Shown: positions 1 to 7,010 of the stretch, one piece after another
Layout of the letters: each line of letters starts with the position of its first letter
Numbering within the stretch: position 1 is the first letter of the stretch
Source of the DNA: Micavibrio_A sp964539025
Lineage (GTDB): Bacteria > Pseudomonadota > Alphaproteobacteria > Micavibrionales > Micavibrionaceae
Direction: 5' to 3'
DNA: 64,000 nucleotides
Assembly: GCA_964539025.1 (NCBI GenBank)
Contig: CAZIFA010000001.1
Location: 372,001 to 436,000 of the forward strand
Made by a program: the position numbers and the translations under genes
The notes under the pieces: generated by a model
Databases searched by the model: none
Seen by the model: the letters and a program-made list of their open reading frames with translations, nothing else
Told to the model about the DNA's origin: nothing

Positions 1-2
1 AA

Positions 3-335
3 AGCAAGCGCACCGATTATTACGTGCGGGCGTTCGATGGACACGGCAATGCGATGGGCGAGGCTGAATGTCTTGAGGCCGATGCCATCGTTCCGTTGGC
101 GAAGGGGAAGATAATTTGCAGCGATGCGCTGGAACGTCTGCGTGATGAAACCGGGGAATCGTTTGACGCTATCGAGCGGTATTTGCTCGATCCCGTGGTG
201 CTGACGCAAGCCGGTCTCGCTCAATTCCTGAAAAACGGCCAAAAGGCGGAAAAACCCGAGCCGTGCTATATGCGCGGGGCGGATGTTTCCTTGTCCACCA
301 AAGTCCAGCGGGAAATAAGCAACCTTCCGCAGTGA
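3..335 (+). CDS. tsaB: TsaB-like t6A synthesis protein, C-terminal part (partial)
   Basis: The reading frame is open from the left edge of the window, so only about 110 C-terminal residues are visible. They read like the second half of TsaB, the ASKHA-fold partner of TsaD in making threonylcarbamoyladenosine at tRNA position 37. The visible start (KRTDYYVRAFD) fits the conserved 'DA(K/R)R..YY/VYVQ' strand, and the end (CYMRGADVSLSTK) fits the usual 'P.YLR.PD...' terminus. The N-terminal ATPase-like half, usually about 110 residues more, lies outside the window. In many alphaproteobacteria tsaB is followed by rimI and a regulator; here the next gene is mucR. The family call rests on short motifs, so it is likely but not certain. 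Confidence 0.65.
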   Translation, partial: SKRTDYYVRAFDGHGNAMGEAECLEADAIVPLAKGKIICSDALERLRDETGESFDAIERYLLDPVVLTQAGLAQFLKNGQKAEKPEPCYMRGADVSLSTKVQREISNLPQ

Positions 336-346
336 TTTCCGCCTAC

Positions 347-458
347 TGTCATCCCCGAGGTTTCGCAAAGCGGAACACCAACATCGGGGATCCAGAAAAG
401 AGCGCAGCAAAGCTGCGCACATAATGTTAACTGGACCCCCGCCTTCGCGGGGGTGACA
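347..458 (-). repeat. Palindromic interspersed repeat, subfamily A (copy 1)
   Basis: A block of about 112 bp begins TGTCATCCCCGA and ends GGGGGTGACA. On the minus strand it matches the blocks at 23641-23754 and 55423-55533 over nearly its whole length, including a central hairpin GCGCAGC...GCTGCGC. It starts 12 bp after the tsaB stop, so it may also act as a transcript end. Confidence 0.85.
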
Positions 459-503
459 GTGGGGTGGGGACAGTAATTCTTGGGTATTTTACAGTAAATT
501 TAC

Positions 504-531
504 TTGATATTATTGGTTTAGGGGGTATTTT
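504..531 (+). promoter_or_regulatory. Candidate mucR promoter
   Basis: TTGATA (504-509) and TATTTT (526-531) are separated by 16 bp in an AT-rich stretch upstream of mucR. AT-rich DNA is the known target of MucR proteins, so autoregulation is possible. This is inferred from sequence only. Confidence 0.35.
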
Positions 532-569
532 TATCCTGTATATATGCCCACGATTACTGGAGATGACTT

Positions 570-986
570 ATGCCCGATCAAACAACCCATTCCGATCTTC
601 TGGCCCTGACCACAGAGATCGTGTCCTCGCACGTTGCCAACAACACGGTGCCGCAGACCGATATTGCGGGCCTCATCGAACAGGTTTTCCGTACGCTCTC
701 TAATCTGGGCAGCGGCGGCATGCCGATCTCGGGTGATCGCCCGCAGCCCGCCGTGCCGGTGAAAAAATCGGTGACGCCTGATTTCATTGTCTGTCTTGAA
801 GATGGCAAAAAACTCAAGATGCTCAAGCGCCACCTGAAAACGGCGTATGACATGACGCCCGAAGAATACCGTGAACGCTGGGGCCTGCCATCCGATTACC
901 CGATGGTGGCTCCGAACTACGCCAAGCAACGCTCTCGCCTCGCCAAAGACATCGGTCTTGGCACCACGAGCAAGGTGAAGAAGTAG
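570..986 (+). CDS. mucR: MucR/Ros family transcriptional regulator
   Basis: This 138-residue protein has the MucR/Ros layout: a variable N-terminal oligomerisation half (about 1-65) and a C-terminal DNA-binding part. The conserved stretch runs from FIVCLEDGKK (about 72-81) through LKRHL (85-89) and MTPEEYRERWGLP (95-107) to the terminal APNYAKQRSRLAKDIGL. Family members bind AT-rich DNA through a short zinc-finger-like fold and control envelope, motility and cell-cycle genes in alphaproteobacteria. C75 and H88 are present, but the second Cys of the Ros finger is D78 and the distal His pair is not obvious (TAYD, 91-94), as in Ros-like proteins with altered metal ligands. A GGAG box (559-562) sits 7 bp before the ATG. 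Targets cannot be read from this window. Confidence 0.9.
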   Translation: MPDQTTHSDLLALTTEIVSSHVANNTVPQTDIAGLIEQVFRTLSNLGSGGMPISGDRPQPAVPVKKSVTPDFIVCLEDGKKLKMLKRHLKTAYDMTPEEYRERWGLPSDYPMVAPNYAKQRSRLAKDIGLGTTSKVKK

Positions 987-1038
987 GGTTTTGATAGAAA
1001 GACTTGCGTTTTCTGTCAAATGCACTTAGTAAAAAGTC

Positions 1039-1656
1039 ATGGCAAAAGCTGGCGTTAAGAACGAATTCGCTCAAAACTCTGAGCCGGAAGATTCTGCGGA
1101 ACTGACCCGCCGGGCGCGTGAAATCGTTTCCAGTCCTGATGTTAGGGAGCTGATCAGGTCCAAGGGCGGTGTTACTGCGCTCATGATGGCTATTTGCGAG
1201 GCGTATGCACGAGCTGTATCGGCTCCATCTATGCCGGTGATATTAGTCAAATCAAGTGATCAACGTGCGGATAGTCCGGCAAACAATAATGTTGGCGATG
1301 GTCAACTCCCTCCTAAATATACCGAGAGAACGGGCGAGGATTTAAAGCTAAGTGCGATTGAATTCACGCGCCTCTACTATGGTGCGGCGATTGATCGGGG
1401 GGATATTCCGAACATGGAGACCTTGCGTAAAATTGATCTTGATCTTGCTCGTGCGGTTCATAAGTTTCGAGCCAATCACAAGGTGAGCCGGGGTGATATG
1501 GTTGCAATCCATAAAATGCCACCGTCACGAAGGTCTGAAGGAGATGTAATCGAAGCCAAAGCTCAAGAAGGCCAGCCTTTGACTCCGGAGGAAGCATATC
1601 GTTTAGGAAATCGCCTACGCTATCGCGAGCGAACAGGACAACCGTCACCGCCGTAA
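1039..1656 (+). CDS. Hypothetical protein downstream of mucR
   Basis: A 205-residue soluble protein that I do not recognise. Residues 15-65 look helical (ELTRRAREIVSS, then GGVTALMMAICEAYARAV). A low-complexity linker follows (about 70-95), then a second helical segment near 105-145 (SAIEFTRLYYGAAIDRG, TLRKIDLDLARAVHKF). The C-terminus is charged and rich in R, E and P. No signal peptide or membrane segment is visible. It lies 52 bp after mucR on the same strand without a clear ribosome-binding site, so it may be read from the mucR transcript. It could be a regulator or a structural partner; nothing seen decides this. Confidence 0.65.
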   Translation: MAKAGVKNEFAQNSEPEDSAELTRRAREIVSSPDVRELIRSKGGVTALMMAICEAYARAVSAPSMPVILVKSSDQRADSPANNNVGDGQLPPKYTERTGEDLKLSAIEFTRLYYGAAIDRGDIPNMETLRKIDLDLARAVHKFRANHKVSRGDMVAIHKMPPSRRSEGDVIEAKAQEGQPLTPEEAYRLGNRLRYRERTGQPSPP

Positions 1657-1685
1657 ATTATAAGGCAATACGCTAATTCCCTTAC

Positions 1686-1788
1686 CGTCATTGCGAGGAA
1701 CGCAGTGACGAAGCAATCCAGCCTTCGATATATCGGAACCACTGCAGGATGGATTGCCGCGTCGGCCTTCGGCCTCCTCGCAATGACG
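1686..1788. repeat. Palindromic repeat of the GTCATTGCGAGG type
   Basis: A block of about 103 bp begins CGTCATTGCGAGG and ends CCTCGCAATGACG. These ends are exact inverted repeats, and GAAGCAATCC / GGATTGCC form an inner pair. It lies between the stops of two converging genes. Its layout resembles the GTCATCC repeats in this window but its sequence differs, and only this copy was seen. Confidence 0.8.
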
Positions 1789-1804
1789 GGTTGGGAGATA
1801 AGGG

Positions 1805-2197
1805 CTAATCCAGATTGAACCAGTCGGCGGTGATGTATTCGCCCTGATGGCCGTCATAATCCATGAAATAGACGCTCTTTGCGCCGCTGGGCCATGTATG
1901 TTCCAGTGGCTGTAAACCTGCGGATTTAATCAATTCGACGTAATGATCATATTCTTCGGGTGCGATCTGAAAGGCGAAATGCAGATGCTGCGCGCCGCGC
2001 CCACCATGAATGCCGATCTTGCCTTTTTCCCAAAGCCCGAAAGCTGATCCGTCCTTTAAAACAAAGGCTGTGACGCGTCCGGATTCCTCATCCCCCCATC
2101 GGGAAATTTTTTCATGGGGAATGAGTTTCGAATACAGAGCGAACGATTTTTCAAGATCGGTGACCTCTATATGGGTTTCAACCAAACGGAGCGACAT
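1805..2197 (-). CDS. VOC family (glyoxalase-like) protein
   Basis: A 130-residue single-module vicinal oxygen chelate protein. It opens with a typical VOC first strand (MSLRLVETHIEVTDLEKSFA) and includes candidate metal ligands at H9, a Glu in the middle, H71/H73 (QHLHFAFQI) and E120 (GEYITADW). The order beta-alpha-beta-beta-beta repeats about every 60 residues, as in glyoxalase I, fosfomycin-resistance and dioxygenase relatives. The substrate cannot be inferred. It is in the same direction as proC but about 160 bp downstream, with a GTCATCC repeat in between, so co-transcription is uncertain. Confidence 0.8.
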   Translation of the reverse strand: MSLRLVETHIEVTDLEKSFALYSKLIPHEKISRWGDEESGRVTAFVLKDGSAFGLWEKGKIGIHGGRGAQHLHFAFQIAPEEYDHYVELIKSAGLQPLEHTWPSGAKSVYFMDYDGHQGEYITADWFNLD

Positions 2198-2256
2198 GGG
2201 AATTTCCTTTCGTTGCTGATACGGAGCTGGGCAGCCGTTGGATCATATTATAATTT

Positions 2257-2336
2257 TGTCATCCTCCGGCTTGACCGGAGGATCCAGAGCCGCTGGCACC
2301 ATTGTATGGATCCCCCGATCAAGTCGGGGGATGACA
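2257..2336 (+). repeat. Palindromic interspersed repeat, subfamily B (copy 1)
   Basis: An 80-bp block with two hairpins: CCTCCGGCTTGACCGGAGG at the left and CCCCCGATCAAGTCGGGGG at the right, bounded by TGTCATCC and GGATGACA. Nearly the same sequence occurs at 38882-38963 in this orientation and at 13994-14073 and 30679-30756 in reverse. Confidence 0.9.
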
Positions 2337-2359
2337 TTGTAGGGTTGAAAGTCTAAAAT

Positions 2360-3178
2360 TTATTTCGACAGTTCCTTGCTACGCGCCGTGGCCTTTGCAA
2401 CCGCTTCGTTTAGCAGCGATTGAAAACGCCCGTCCATAAGGATAGAAAGCGCGGCTTCGGTTGTGCCTTTGGGGCTGGTGACGTTTTCACGCAGTTTTGC
2501 GGCGGGTAGGGTTGCTTCGTTTTCTGCCAACGCAGCGGCCCCGATAACAGTTTGCCGTGCGAGTGTCATGGACAGGCTTTTGTCCAATCCCGCTTTTACG
2601 CCCGCTTCGGCTAACGCTTCGATCAAATAGAACACGTAAGCAGGGCCGCTGCCGGATACTGCCGTAACGGCGTCTAGCACGCCTTCATCCTTCGTCCATT
2701 CCACTTTGCCCATGGCACCGAGAAGCGCGTTCGCAATGGCTTGCACGCGTTCGTCCGTGTTCGGCGTGGCGCACGCTACGGTGATGCCCTTGCCTATGGA
2801 TGCTGGCGTGTTGGGCATGGAACGGATGATCGGGCGGCCAGCGCCTAGGCGGTTTTTGAACGACGCAATCGTTTGCCCAGCCGCGATGGATAAGACAGGG
2901 AGGTTGGATGGGATAGCGCTCGAAATTTTCGCACAAAATTCTTCCATGATCTGTGGTTTGATCGCGACGACGAGCAAATCCCATCCTGCGGCTTTCGCGG
3001 CGAACGCGGCTTCGTCCTTGCAGTATTCAATTTTTTCTTCGAGCGCCAATTCCGGCGGCAATCCGTTCGGGTCGAGAATATCGATATGCGCAACCAATTT
3101 TGCCGCGAGCCAGCCGCGCACCATGGCTGATCCCATCTTGCCGCATCCGCCGAGGCCGATTTTGTAGGAGTTACTCAT
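2360..3178 (-). CDS. proC: Pyrroline-5-carboxylate reductase
   Basis: ProC catalyses the last step of proline synthesis, reduction of 1-pyrroline-5-carboxylate with NAD(P)H in the cytoplasm. The 272 residues match the family length. The Rossmann motif is at the N-terminus (GLGGCGKMGSAMVRGW, about 8-23). The family signature lies in the C-terminal dimerisation half (VTAVSGSGPAYVFYLIEAL, about 165-184), followed by VTSPKGTTEAAL (about 232-243), which carries the substrate-binding Thr. It is downstream of the ybjN-like and ubiK genes on the same strand, an arrangement common in alphaproteobacteria, but a GTCATCC repeat occupies the gap before it. Confidence 0.96.
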   Translation of the reverse strand: MSNSYKIGLGGCGKMGSAMVRGWLAAKLVAHIDILDPNGLPPELALEEKIEYCKDEAAFAAKAAGWDLLVVAIKPQIMEEFCAKISSAIPSNLPVLSIAAGQTIASFKNRLGAGRPIIRSMPNTPASIGKGITVACATPNTDERVQAIANALLGAMGKVEWTKDEGVLDAVTAVSGSGPAYVFYLIEALAEAGVKAGLDKSLSMTLARQTVIGAAALAENEATLPAAKLRENVTSPKGTTEAALSILMDGRFQSLLNEAVAKATARSKELSK

Positions 3179-3191
3179 TATTTTGCACCAT

Positions 3192-3259
3192 TGTCATCCT
3201 GAGCGCAGCGAAGGATCCCCTGAGATCCTTCAGTCGCCTGCGGCTCCTTCAGGATGACA
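3192..3259. repeat. Palindromic interspersed repeat, subfamily C (copy 1)
   Basis: A 68-bp block from TGTCATCCTGAGCGCAGCG to CTCCTTCAGGATGACA. Closely related copies are at 27124-27189 and 30400-30470, and a diverged one at 12765-12841. It separates proC from the ybjN-like gene. Confidence 0.9.
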
Positions 3260-3268
3260 GGAATAGAA

Positions 3269-3778
3269 TTACGACTCCCCAGCCGCGGGCATAAGCGCGA
3301 GGGTCATATCCGCGCTTTGCGGTAAGCCGCGTGAAAGCATGTCGAACACGGGGAAGAAGCGTTCGCATTCGGCGAGCGCGATATCGACGAGGTCTTCGAT
3401 ATGTTCGGCGCCCGATGTCTGCGTCTGGCCACGGAATAACGTCGTGTGGCGGAAGCAGGGGATAGAGGTATTTTCGCGGAAATCGAAATGGCCGAGCCAT
3501 AGGCCCGAATTGATCGAGGTCATCGTGCGCGCGGCCTCATCCATCGCCTTGGTGTGAACATCCATATCGTACTGGCAGCAAAACTGCATGGCGCTGTATT
3601 CTTCTTGCCAGTGGAAAAACAGTTTGTATTCACCCATTTTGCCGGCGATCTGAACGGTTAGTTCATCCTCGGTCATGCGATCGAAAATCCAGTCGTTGGC
3701 GCAGAGAATCTCTTCGACGGAATCCAGCGGATTGCTGACATCTTCGAAAATTTCGTTTTCTGTGGCGACTTCTCTCAT
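3269..3778 (-). CDS. YbjN domain-containing protein
   Basis: A 169-residue cytoplasmic protein of the YbjN family, which has the two-domain fold seen in type III secretion chaperones. In other bacteria YbjN affects motility and stress responses, but no enzymatic role is known. Support comes from the N-terminal NPLDSVEEILCANDWIFDR, the strand pair around TVQIAGKMGEYKLFFHWQE and the middle helix INSGLWLGHFDFREN. Its ATG overlaps the TGA of ubiK by 4 bp (3775-3778), so the two genes are translationally coupled. The same neighbours (ubiK, ybjN, proC) recur in alphaproteobacteria. Confidence 0.85.
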   Translation of the reverse strand: MREVATENEIFEDVSNPLDSVEEILCANDWIFDRMTEDELTVQIAGKMGEYKLFFHWQEEYSAMQFCCQYDMDVHTKAMDEAARTMTSINSGLWLGHFDFRENTSIPCFRHTTLFRGQTQTSGAEHIEDLVDIALAECERFFPVFDMLSRGLPQSADMTLALMPAAGES

Positions 3779-4044
3779 TTCTTCTTTTTCCCAGTCTTTT
3801 TGGTAGTTTTTTTCGCCGGTGCGGGTTTTTTACCCGATAGCGCATCGACCTTTTTCTGCAATTCTCTCACCCGCATTTCCAGCCGGTCGAAATCTTCGCG
3901 CGGGACGAGGTCCATACGCGCGGCCATTTCCTCAAACCGGGTTTTTATGTCGGCCAGAATCTGCTCGCGCAGACCCGAAAACACGTTCATTGCGCCGCCC
4001 GCGACGCGGGAAAGATCATCGAAAATGCGGGGGTCTGGTTTCAT
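3775..4044 (-). CDS. ubiK: UbiK family accessory factor (BMFP domain)
   Basis: An 89-residue protein with the BMFP/YqiC layout: an amphipathic N-terminal helix (about 5-35, IFDDLSRVAGGAMNVFSGLR), a C-terminal trimerising coiled coil (about 42-70, MDLVPREDFDRLEMRVRELQ) and a Lys-rich tail (KTTKKTGKKKK). In enterobacteria UbiK helps the aerobic ubiquinone-synthesis complex, and relatives bind membranes and promote fusion. It is the first gene of the ubiK-ybjN pair, with a 4-bp overlap to the second. Confidence 0.88.
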   Translation of the reverse strand: MKPDPRIFDDLSRVAGGAMNVFSGLREQILADIKTRFEEMAARMDLVPREDFDRLEMRVRELQKKVDALSGKKPAPAKKTTKKTGKKKK

Positions 4045-4362
4045 CGACTCGTCATCCGGTTCAAAGGTCCGGGTTTTGTAACACCGGGGTCAGAGTCGGG
4101 GCAACGATGGCGTGAAATAGTTGTACACATATCCACCGATGGATTGGGTTTAGAGATATTTAACCGGAATCGTCATTTCGGCCATCTCTCCCTTTCGTCA
4201 TCCCGAACGTATGTGAGGGATCTTTGGCCTATCCGTTCCACCAAAGATTCCTCACCCTAAAGGGTTCGGAATGACGTGGGAGAGGATTCGGGATGATGAA
4301 AGAGGGGGGATGGATTGTTAAGAAAAACCCTGTAAACTAGGACGGGTAAAAGGAGCATTTCC
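4045..4362. other. Divergent intergenic region between ubiK and hldD
   Basis: This 318-bp spacer separates two divergent genes. Positions 4045-4195 show no gene or repeat that I recognise and must hold the ubiK promoter. Positions 4196-4276 are a subfamily E repeat. The last 85 bp lead into hldD and end in an AGGAG ribosome-binding site 8 bp before its ATG. Confidence 0.6.
4196..4276 (+). repeat. Palindromic interspersed repeat, subfamily E (copy 1)
   Basis: An 81-bp block from CGTCATCCCGAACG to GGTTCGGAATGACG. Its second half (GATTCCTCACCCTAAAGGGT) is shared exactly with the copy at 14722-14804. Confidence 0.88.
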
Positions 4363-5352
4363 ATGATTGTCGTAACAGGTGGCGCGGGCTTTATAGGGTC
4401 CAATCTCGTGGCGGGGCTCGAAGCCCATGGCCTGAGCGATATCGTAATCTCCGACACGCTAGGCACCGAAGATAAATGGCGGAACGTGGCCAAGCGCGAA
4501 ATCCGCGATGTGGTGCATCCCGACCGCCTGTTCGATTACCTGAACAGCCACACGAGCGAAGTTAAGATGATCTATCATATCGGCGCCATATCCTCGACGA
4601 CGGAAAACGACGCTGACCTGATTATGGACACCAACTTCGTGCTCTCGCGCCGCCTTTGGAAATGGTGCTGGAAGAACAATGTTCGATTCGTTTACGCATC
4701 ATCCGCCGCAACATACGGCGATGGTCATCACGGTTTCAACGACGATCAGAGCATCGAGGGCCTCAAACACCTTATGCCGCTCAACCCCTATGGCTGGTCC
4801 AAACATGTGTTCGACCGCCGCATCGCGCGCGTTGTCGAAACCAAATCCGAACCGTTGCCGCCGCAATGGGCTGGCCTGAAATTCTTCAACGTTTACGGCC
4901 CCAACGAATATCACAAGGGCGACCAGATGAGTGTTGTCTGCAAACTCTTCCCGCAAGTTCAGGCGGGGGCGGCGGCCAGATTGTTCAAATCCCACCACCC
5001 CGATTATCAGGACGGCGGACAGCTTCGCGATTTCGTGTGGGTAGGCGATGTGGTCGATGTCATGGTCTGGCTCTACGATAACCCGAACGTGAACGGGATA
5101 TTCAATGTCGGGTCGGGCAAGGCGCGGTCTTTCAAGGATCTGGCCGAAGCGACCTTCAAGGCGGCGGGCAAGGCCCCCAAAATCAACTATATCGACATGC
5201 CCGAAACGCTGCGTGAGAAGTATCAATATTATACGCAGGCCGATATGACCAAGCTCCGCGCCGCAGGGTATGACAAACCCTTCACCGAACTTGAGGCTGG
5301 CATCACGAAATACGTGAAGGATTACCTCGCGAAGAGCGATCCGTATCGCTAA
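4363..5352 (+). CDS. hldD: ADP-L-glycero-D-manno-heptose 6-epimerase
   Basis: HldD converts ADP-D-glycero-manno-heptose to the L-glycero form, the donor for the inner core of lipopolysaccharide. The 329 residues match the family. The extended short-chain dehydrogenase fold shows the NAD(P)-binding VTGGAGFIGSNL (4-15), a catalytic Tyr-Lys pair in NPYGWSKHVFDR (about 141-152) and the HldD-typical FFNVYGPNEYHKG (about 174-186), with RDFVWVGDV near 220. AGGAG precedes the ATG. No other heptose or LPS gene is in the window, so the pathway partners are elsewhere. Confidence 0.95.
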   Translation: MIVVTGGAGFIGSNLVAGLEAHGLSDIVISDTLGTEDKWRNVAKREIRDVVHPDRLFDYLNSHTSEVKMIYHIGAISSTTENDADLIMDTNFVLSRRLWKWCWKNNVRFVYASSAATYGDGHHGFNDDQSIEGLKHLMPLNPYGWSKHVFDRRIARVVETKSEPLPPQWAGLKFFNVYGPNEYHKGDQMSVVCKLFPQVQAGAAARLFKSHHPDYQDGGQLRDFVWVGDVVDVMVWLYDNPNVNGIFNVGSGKARSFKDLAEATFKAAGKAPKINYIDMPETLREKYQYYTQADMTKLRAAGYDKPFTELEAGITKYVKDYLAKSDPYR

Positions 5353-5356
5353 ACGC

Positions 5357-5440
5357 TGTCATCCCCGCGGCATGCGCGAAGCGCATTAGCACGGCGGGGA
5401 TCCGGAAAAAACCGGATGCCCGCACAAGGCGGGCATGACA
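5357..5440 (+). repeat. Palindromic interspersed repeat, single type
   Basis: An 84-bp block from TGTCATCCCCGCGG to GCGGGCATGACA, with inner hairpin CCGGAAAAAACCGG and outer hairpin GCCCGCACAAGGCGGGC. It begins 5 bp after the hldD stop and belongs to the GTCATCC group without a close partner in this window. Confidence 0.85.
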
Positions 5441-5451
5441 GGTCTGATAGG

Positions 5452-5480
5452 ATGACAAGTGCGGGAAACTGCTCTATACT
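5452..5480 (+). promoter_or_regulatory. Strong-looking promoter abutting the lysE start
   Basis: ATGACA (5452-5457) and TATACT (5475-5480) are 17 bp apart, close to the sigma-70 consensus. The -10 ends 6 bp before the ATG at 5487 and no Shine-Dalgarno sequence intervenes, so the transcript would begin at or within a few bases of the start codon (leaderless). Confidence 0.5.
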
Positions 5481-5486
5481 CCTCCC

Positions 5487-6113
5487 ATGCTATTCGATTA
5501 CGAACTCGTGGGCCCTTTTCTAAAGGGCTTTTTGCTTATGGCCTCGGTGATCTTCGCCGTCGGGCCGCAAAACGCCATGCTGATCCGCTGCGGTCTGCGT
5601 GGCGATCATCCGTTTCTGGTCGCGTCTATCTTTATGCTGTGCGATTTTTTACTGATCACGCTGGGCGTTATCGGCATCGGCCAGTTCGTCGTGAAAATCC
5701 TCTGGCTGCGCTATATCATCGTCTATGGCGGCGCGGTGTTCCTGCTCTGGTTCGCGGGAAAGGCTTTTCTATCCGCATGGAAAGGCGGGCACAGCATGGC
5801 AGACGTTGCGGACGCTCCGTTACGCGGCACGCTTATCGCCACCGCCTTTGCCATCAGCCTGCTCAACCCCGGCGCGATCATCGACACGGTCGTGATTATC
5901 GGATCGGTTTCCAGTAAATACCCGCTGATGGAAGGGATCGCTTTTGGATTGGGCGCGCAGGCGTTTTCGACGGTCTTTTTCTTCGCGCTGGCGGCGTTTA
6001 CCAAAAAACTCGCGCCGCAGTTGAAAAACCCCAATGTCTGGCGGGTCATAGATGGGTGCGTCGGCCTTATCACCGTATGGATCGGACTGCATCTTTTATT
6101 CTTCGAATTTTGA
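5487..6113 (+). CDS. LysE/ArgO family amino-acid exporter
   Basis: A 208-residue inner-membrane protein with about six predicted transmembrane segments and the LysE/ArgO signature near the N-terminus (GFLLMASVIFAVGPQNAMLIR, about 12-32; the Gly-Pro-Gln-Asn turn is diagnostic). Members export basic amino acids such as lysine and arginine. The later helix with SLLNPGAIIDTVVIIG (about 131-146) carries the second conserved Asn-Pro turn. It is followed 15 bp later by lgt, and a promoter-like pair lies immediately upstream. No LysG/ArgP regulator gene is adjacent. Substrate is inferred from family only. Confidence 0.88.
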   Translation: MLFDYELVGPFLKGFLLMASVIFAVGPQNAMLIRCGLRGDHPFLVASIFMLCDFLLITLGVIGIGQFVVKILWLRYIIVYGGAVFLLWFAGKAFLSAWKGGHSMADVADAPLRGTLIATAFAISLLNPGAIIDTVVIIGSVSSKYPLMEGIAFGLGAQAFSTVFFFALAAFTKKLAPQLKNPNVWRVIDGCVGLITVWIGLHLLFFEF

Positions 6114-6128
6114 TATATAGTCCGCCCC

Positions 6129-6965
6129 ATGGCACTGACATTTCCGAACATAGATCCTGTGGCGATTGCCATAGGCCCCTTGCAAATCCGCTGGTACGCG
6201 CTGGCCTATCTGACGGGCATCTTGCTCGGCTGGGCTTACGCGCTTTACATCGTCAAAAAAGACGAAGGGAAGGGCCTGCGCCCGAACCGCGCCGACATTG
6301 ATGATTACCTGCCCTTTGCCGTGCTGGGCGTGATCCTCGGCGGGCGGCTCGGTTATATCTTGTTTTACCAACCGGCATACTATCTCGCGCACCCAGCCGA
6401 AATGCTGCAGATCTGGAACGGCGGCATGTCCTTCCACGGCGGTGTTCTGGGCGTGGTGATTTCGGTGATCGCTTACACAATGATCCGCAAGATTCCGACG
6501 CTGCGGCTGGGTGATCTTTTTGCAGTTTGCTGCACCATCGGATTGTTCTTCGGACGCCTCGCGAACTTCATCAATGCTGAGCTTTTCGGCCGCACAACAG
6601 ACGCAGCATGGGGCATGGTGTTTCCGGGCGGCGGCGATCTGCCGCGCCATCCCAGCCAGCTTTACGAAGCCGCGCTCGAAGGTGTTCTGCTTTTCATCAT
6701 CCTGAGCCTGCTCATCCATAAAGAAAGCATCCGCAATCGCCCCGGCATTATTATAGGCGCATTCATGATCGGCTATGGACTGTGCCGCATGTTCATCGAG
6801 AATTTTCGCGAACCTGATTCGTATCTCGGTTTTGTTGCTGGATCGCTCACGATGGGACAGATTTTGTGCATCCCGATGATATTGATCGGCGCTGGATTTA
6901 TCACTTACGCATTAAAGTCCTCTCCCCAGCGGGGAGAGGATTTAGGTGAGGGGGAAAAAGCTTGA
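6129..6965 (+). CDS. lgt: Prolipoprotein diacylglyceryl transferase
   Basis: Lgt attaches diacylglycerol from phosphatidylglycerol to the lipobox Cys of prolipoproteins in the inner membrane. This 278-residue protein has about seven membrane spans, and the family signature GLFFGRLANFINAELFGR (about 138-155) with the essential Arg-Asn residues. SFHGGVLG (about 101-108) carries the conserved HGG, and HPSQLYEAALEGV follows near 176. At least two lipoproteins in this window are its likely substrates. The last residues (SSPQRGEDLGEGEKA) are not part of the family core; they are read from a GC-rich palindromic repeat (6918-7010). Its stop overlaps the TTG start of the next gene. Confidence 0.96.
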   Translation: MALTFPNIDPVAIAIGPLQIRWYALAYLTGILLGWAYALYIVKKDEGKGLRPNRADIDDYLPFAVLGVILGGRLGYILFYQPAYYLAHPAEMLQIWNGGMSFHGGVLGVVISVIAYTMIRKIPTLRLGDLFAVCCTIGLFFGRLANFINAELFGRTTDAAWGMVFPGGGDLPRHPSQLYEAALEGVLLFIILSLLIHKESIRNRPGIIIGAFMIGYGLCRMFIENFREPDSYLGFVAGSLTMGQILCIPMILIGAGFITYALKSSPQRGEDLGEGEKA

Positions 6966-7010
6966 GTGTGGACCCCCTCACCCCAACCCTCTCCCCAGAG
7001 GGGCGAGGGA
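6918..7010. repeat. GC-rich palindromic repeat inside two coding ends
   Basis: CTCTCCCCAGCGGGGAGAG with GGTGAGGGGG on the left is answered by CCCCCTCACC and CTCTCCCCAGAGGGGCGAG on the right, making a large dyad of about 93 bp. It encodes the C-terminus of Lgt and the N-terminus of the MidA-like protein. A repeat of similar character lies at 19109-19198. Confidence 0.85.

Noticed and set aside
3816..4115. Plus-strand open frames opposite ubiK
   Set aside because: Shadow frames of ubiK; no start site or family match.
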